Shown: positions 61,098-64,000 of the stretch, piece after piece
Layout: every line of letters starts with the position of its first letter
Position numbering within the stretch: position 1 is the stretch's first letter
Source of the DNA: Streptomyces lucensis JCM 4490
GTDB taxonomy: Bacteria > Actinomycetota > Actinomycetes > Streptomycetales > Streptomycetaceae
Direction: 5' to 3'
NCBI RefSeq assembly: GCF_014650035.1
Contig: NZ_BMUE01000006.1
Coordinates: 310,001 to 374,000 of the forward strand
DNA: 64,000 nucleotides
Program-made: the position numbers and the translations under genes
Notes under the pieces: generated by a model
Told to the model about the DNA's origin: nothing
The model's input: the letters and a program-made list of their open reading frames with translations, nothing else
The model's database searches: none

Positions 61098-62554
61098 CTG
61101 GGAATCCTCACCTTCATGCCCTCGCGCACGCCGGGGCCGCTGACCTCCACCTTGCCGCCCGCGAACAGACCCGTCCGCACGGGGACGAAGCGGCTCTTGC
61201 CACCGGGGTCCCCGCCCCGGGCGCCGCTTCGGGAGCCGTCGTCGGCGAGTTCCAAGGCGTAGCCGCCCTCGGCGAGCGCGGTCAGCGCGGCGACGGGGAC
61301 GGCCAGGACGTCCTTGCGCTGCTCGCGTGCGTAGCGGACGGTGACCGGGCCGCTCTGCAGCCGGCCCAGGGATTCCTGGCCGTCGAAGGTGATCACGACC
61401 GACACCGTGGCGGACTTGCCGCCCGCACCACCGCCCGTGCCCCCGTCCGTCCCGCCGCCGGCTCCCGACCCGCCGTCGCCGCCGTCGCCGGTCCCGGACG
61501 CCGACGAGGCGTCGGAGCCCAGGCTGGCCACGGTGCCCCGGGCCGACCGCCCGTCGGGGAGGTCCACTGTGACCCGGTTGCCGCGCCGCGCCCAGTCCGT
61601 GTCGGCGGCGGGAGCGTCGACGGTCACCATGCGGGAGGTGCTGGTGTAACTGACCTGGCCCCCGGCGGCCTCGTCGCCGACGCGGGCGCTGGTGCCCGCG
61701 ACACGGACCGGACCGGGCGCGTACACGACGTCACCGGCGCCGACCCGGCCGGTCTGCGGCAGCCCGAGGTCCTTCTGCCAGCGTTCGACCGCGTGCGCCG
61801 TCAGGTCGGTGTAGGACTCGTCGACGGTGAAGCCCGAGTAGCCGAGCGCGCTGAGGTTGCTCTCGAACTGCTTGACGTCCATCCCGCGCAGGGGAGCCGC
61901 CGCGCCGGCGGCCGGTCCGGAGGCCGGTTCCGAGGCGGGCGGGCTGGGCGAGGCCGGTGACCTGCCGTCCGTGCCACCGTCCACGCCACCGCCCGTCCCG
62001 CCGCCGTCACCGTCGCCGGTGGTGTGGCCGGCCGTACGCCCGGACCGCACGACTCCCAGGTCCCGGTACATCGGCAGACTGCCGTACAGCAGCACCACCG
62101 GCCGGTCGTCGGCCCGCATGACGGTCTGACCGCGCCGCAGGGTCGTACCGGTGGCCGGCAGCCAGGTCACCGTGCCCTTCGCCTTGACGGGGAAGGGGAC
62201 CTGGGGGCCGTGGTCGAGCTGCCCCTCGACCTCCGTCTGGTCGGTGAGGGTGGTCCGGGTGACGCGCACGTCCTGGCTGCTGCGGCCTGGTGCCGAGTCG
62301 TCGTCCGAACCGCCGTCCCCGCCGAGCCCGAGGGCGCCGACGACGCTGACGCCGGCCACGACGAGGACGCCGGCCGAGAGGAGAGCGGTCCTGTGCCGGC
62401 GCCGTCCGGCCCGCCGCCCCGGGCCGGCCCTCCTGCCCGGGTCGCCCGGTCCACCCAGGGCGTCCGGTTCGCCCGGGTCGACTGGTTCGCCCGGGTGGCC
62501 CGGGCGCTCGTGGCGTTCCGCCTCCGCCCCGGGCTCGTGCTCCTGGTCGTTCAT
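61094..62554 (-). CDS. HlyD-like periplasmic adaptor with peptidoglycan-binding domain
   Basis: A 486-aa membrane-anchored protein. The N-terminus is a Gly/Pro-rich cytoplasmic segment, then a transmembrane helix (residues 57-79, ALLSAGVLVVAGVSVVGALG). A lipoyl-type beta domain follows (DQTEVEGQLDHGPQ, TTLRRGQTVMRADDRPVVLL). A peptidoglycan-binding domain is inserted (DVKQFESNLSALGYSGFTVD, AVERWQKDLGLPQTG). Gly-rich linkers separate the domains. It probably bridges the FtsX permease to the cell wall in a MacA-like role. GTG 62563 is an alternative start. Confidence 0.85.
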   Translation of the reverse strand: MNDQEHEPGAEAERHERPGHPGEPVDPGEPDALGGPGDPGRRAGPGRRAGRRRHRTALLSAGVLVVAGVSVVGALGLGGDGGSDDDSAPGRSSQDVRVTRTTLTDQTEVEGQLDHGPQVPFPVKAKGTVTWLPATGTTLRRGQTVMRADDRPVVLLYGSLPMYRDLGVVRSGRTAGHTTGDGDGGGTGGGVDGGTDGRSPASPSPPASEPASGPAAGAAAPLRGMDVKQFESNLSALGYSGFTVDESYTDLTAHAVERWQKDLGLPQTGRVGAGDVVYAPGPVRVAGTSARVGDEAAGGQVSYTSTSRMVTVDAPAADTDWARRGNRVTVDLPDGRSARGTVASLGSDASSASGTGDGGDGGSGAGGGTDGGTGGGAGGKSATVSVVITFDGQESLGRLQSGPVTVRYAREQRKDVLAVPVAALTALAEGGYALELADDGSRSGARGGDPGGKSRFVPVRTGLFAGGKVEVSGPGVREGMKVRIPR

Positions 62555-62576
62555 GAGGTCCACCGCACCGTCCCCG

Positions 62577-63161
62577 TCAGCCCTGGGCCGACGGCGCGTC
62601 GGTGGGAACGCCGATGATGGAGGCGCACGTGCGTGTGGCCCGCTTGGCACCCGTGGACGTGGAGTCCCACGTGACGTCCCGGAAGTGGCCGCCGGAGTCG
62701 GTGTCCGGGAAGTCGGGCGCGCCGTGCTCCTGCATGCACTTGGCGTACTTCTGGTTCTTGCGGATCTCCGCCTCGGACAGTTCCGGCTGCTGCGCCTTCT
62801 CGACGCTGTCCGGTACGGGCACGCTGAGGTTCGCGCACTTCTCCTGTGCCTTGAGAGCCGTCGAGTCGCGCTTCCACTTGGACTGGTCGCCGAGGTCCAC
62901 CTTGCCCTGGGCGTCGGGGTCGGGCGCGTCGAGCCCGGCGTCGCGCAGGCACTTGACCCACTTGCGCTGCGCGTCGACGTACTCGGTCAGCTCGCTCGAC
63001 GCCTTCTCGGAGCCGGCGCCCGTCTTGCCGCCTCCGGCCGAGGCGACCTCGCCGCCGTCGTCCCCGTCACCGCCGCAGCCCGCGGTGCCCACCAGTGCCG
63101 CCGCCGCCACTCCGGCCAGCCAGGTCCGTGCTCCGAACCGCCGCCGCGCATTCGTTCCCAT
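62577..63161 (-). CDS. Lipoprotein with paired Cys motifs
   Basis: A 194-aa lipoprotein. The basic N-terminus (NARRRFGARTW) and hydrophobic stretch end in a lipobox-like VGTAGC with C29 as lipidated residue. The mature part has four cysteines in two repeated halves: KCLRDAGLDAPD (C71) with C109, and KCMQEHGAPDFPD (C142) with C179. This motif is common in Streptomyces lipoproteins next to ABC exporters. ATG 63161 has AAGGAG 12 nt upstream. It starts the four-gene export operon. Confidence 0.82.
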   Translation of the reverse strand: MGTNARRRFGARTWLAGVAAAALVGTAGCGGDGDDGGEVASAGGGKTGAGSEKASSELTEYVDAQRKWVKCLRDAGLDAPDPDAQGKVDLGDQSKWKRDSTALKAQEKCANLSVPVPDSVEKAQQPELSEAEIRKNQKYAKCMQEHGAPDFPDTDSGGHFRDVTWDSTSTGAKRATRTCASIIGVPTDAPSAQG

Positions 63162-63184
63162 GGGTTTACCGGGCTCCTTCACAC

Positions 63185-63253
63185 CGTCGCCGCCCGGTCC
63201 GGTCCGGCCGGGCGGCGACGAATGTAGGACCGCGGTCATGAAGGACCCATGAA
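63185..63253 (-). promoter_or_regulatory. Export operon promoter: hairpin, -10 and CATGAA repeats
   Basis: On the minus strand TACATT (63226-63221) is a -10. CATGAA on the plus strand recurs at 63237-63242 and 63248-63253, an 11-bp period over the -35 position, which is typical of OmpR-family binding; a degenerate CAAGAA lies at 63262-63267. Just downstream of the -10, CGTCGCCGCCCGG (63185-63197) and CCGGGCGGCGACG (63208-63220) form a 13-bp perfect inverted repeat at the transcription start. Confidence 0.55.
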
Positions 63254-63315
63254 GAAGCCGTCAAGAACTCTTGGGCGGTGCGAGCCGGACGCCCGGCGGC
63301 CGGGACCGGCGGGCG

Positions 63316-64000
63316 TCACCAGCCGGTGCTGTCGGTGCCGTCCTTGCCGTCCTTGCCGTCATAGCCGTCAGTGCCGTCAGCGTCGGCACCGGTCTCCTCG
63401 TCGTCCGGGGAGGCACCGTCCTCCAGCAGGCGTTCGGCGATGTCGTCGGACCAGTGCTGGGCCCAGACCCGCAGGGCGGCCAGCCGCGGCTCGTCCAGGC
63501 CGTACCGCAGGAACTCGCGGTCGGCGTAGAAGTCGGTGCCGGTGAGCCGGGACTGCAGGGTGGGCAGGTCGAAGGGGTCGTGGGCGTGCCGGCGGCCCAG
63601 TTCCTCCAGGCCGGGCAGGGAGAAGCGGGTGGCGGCCGCCTGCGCGTCGATGAGGTCGACGGCGGCGCCCCGGTCGTACAGGGCCCGGATCTTGGTGCCG
63701 ACGGCGTCCTCCAGGGACAGGGCCGGGCCGTACTCGGTGAGTTCAGGCGGCTGCCAGAAGGCCTCCTTGTGCAGGGCGAGGACGCAGGGCTCGCCGGTCG
63801 GCGGGTCGGTGACGGTCAACTGCGCGGTGAGGACGCTGACGGGGCCGGGACGCACCTGCCGGCCGCGCGCCTCCAGCGCCGCGCCGACGGCACCGGCGAT
63901 CCGGTCCATGGCCTCGGAACTCTCCGTGGCGAAGTCGAGGTTGGCGTGCGGGCGCGGCGGCAGACCGTGCGCCTGGAGGGCGTATCCACCGGCGAGCACC
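63316..64000 (-). CDS. Nucleotidyltransferase (AbiEii-like), cut by window edge
   Basis: At least 227 residues; the 5' end is beyond 64000. The opening LAGGYALQAHGLPPRPHANLDFAT matches the catalytic GGxAL...DxDF of AbiEii-type nucleotidyltransferases (H-A-N-L-D-F here). Downstream LEDAVGTKIRALYDRGAAVD fits the family. The last residues are an acidic low-complexity tail (DGYDGKDGKDGTDSTGW) from a 9-bp repeat. An antitoxin gene is not seen within the window, so a toxin role is uncertain. Confidence 0.75.
   Translation of the reverse strand, partial: VLAGGYALQAHGLPPRPHANLDFATESSEAMDRIAGAVGAALEARGRQVRPGPVSVLTAQLTVTDPPTGEPCVLALHKEAFWQPPELTEYGPALSLEDAVGTKIRALYDRGAAVDLIDAQAAATRFSLPGLEELGRRHAHDPFDLPTLQSRLTGTDFYADREFLRYGLDEPRLAALRVWAQHWSDDIAERLLEDGASPDDEETGADADGTDGYDGKDGKDGTDSTGW

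Noticed and set aside
63316..64000. Toxin-antitoxin system
   Set aside because: Only part of an AbiEii-like gene is present and no adjacent AbiEi-type antitoxin is visible, so the claim is not supported.

Overview
The window is a very GC-rich, densely coded stretch typical of an actinomycete, almost certainly a Streptomyces chromosome. Supporting signs are near-exclusive GC-ending codons, TTA codons almost absent, many genes with a -10 box 6-7 nt before the start codon (leaderless transcripts), a Bpa/PafE proteasome activator, a mycothiol-type isomerase relative, and two branched-chain ketoacid dehydrogenase (bkd) operons. One perfect parS (23781-23794) and one near-consensus parS (55010-55023) suggest core chromosome not far from oriC. 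No insertion sequence, prophage, tRNA, rRNA or CRISPR array was seen.

Layout. 1-5963: a ~40-bp tandem repeat, a NarL/LuxR two-component pair, a degenerate histidine-phosphatase-fold protein, a DUF2252 protein, a J-domain-like protein and a rhodanese. 6176-17116: phenylacetate catabolism (paaABCDE, paaN, paaH and a TetR regulator), with a DUF5819/HTTM membrane pair and a TrmH-type methyltransferase embedded. 17156-21332: an Lrp regulator divergent from bkd operon 1. 21408-26720: a MobA-MoeA-potassium channel operon, a quinone oxidoreductase and an anchored Pro/Ser/Ala-rich surface protein. 26921-32322: Bpa, two divergent Ser/Thr kinases and an APH-fold phosphotransferase with a possible TTA codon in its leader. 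32915-36531: bkd operon 2, then dacA (convergent), GntR-MFS, a methyltransferase, a mycothiol-isomerase-like protein and a nitrilase-family amidohydrolase.

42666-54602: LURP-one protein, secreted RTX-like protein, thioredoxin-NHL protein, M18 aminopeptidase, FadE5-like acyl-CoA dehydrogenase, SseB-like protein, a pirin gene missing its 5' part, an AI-2E-type permease and a large PAS-GAF-SpoIIE phosphatase whose 3' end overlaps the permease gene. 54779-56542: aspS. 56741-63161: an OmpR-type two-component pair (the kinase carries a clear in-frame TTA codon) facing a four-gene lipoprotein/HlyD-like/ABC/FtsX export operon. The right edge cuts a nucleotidyltransferase-like gene.

The best regulatory signal is a 21-bp sequence, ACCGAACGATCGGTC plus GGGACA, repeated exactly upstream of paaA and between paaN and paaH, with a one-mismatch core also in front of bkd operon 1. 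This suggests that the TetR protein encoded at 16526-17116 links aromatic and branched-chain acyl-CoA catabolism. The second system worth following is the TCS/MacAB-like export module at 56603-63253, with its own repeat arrays.
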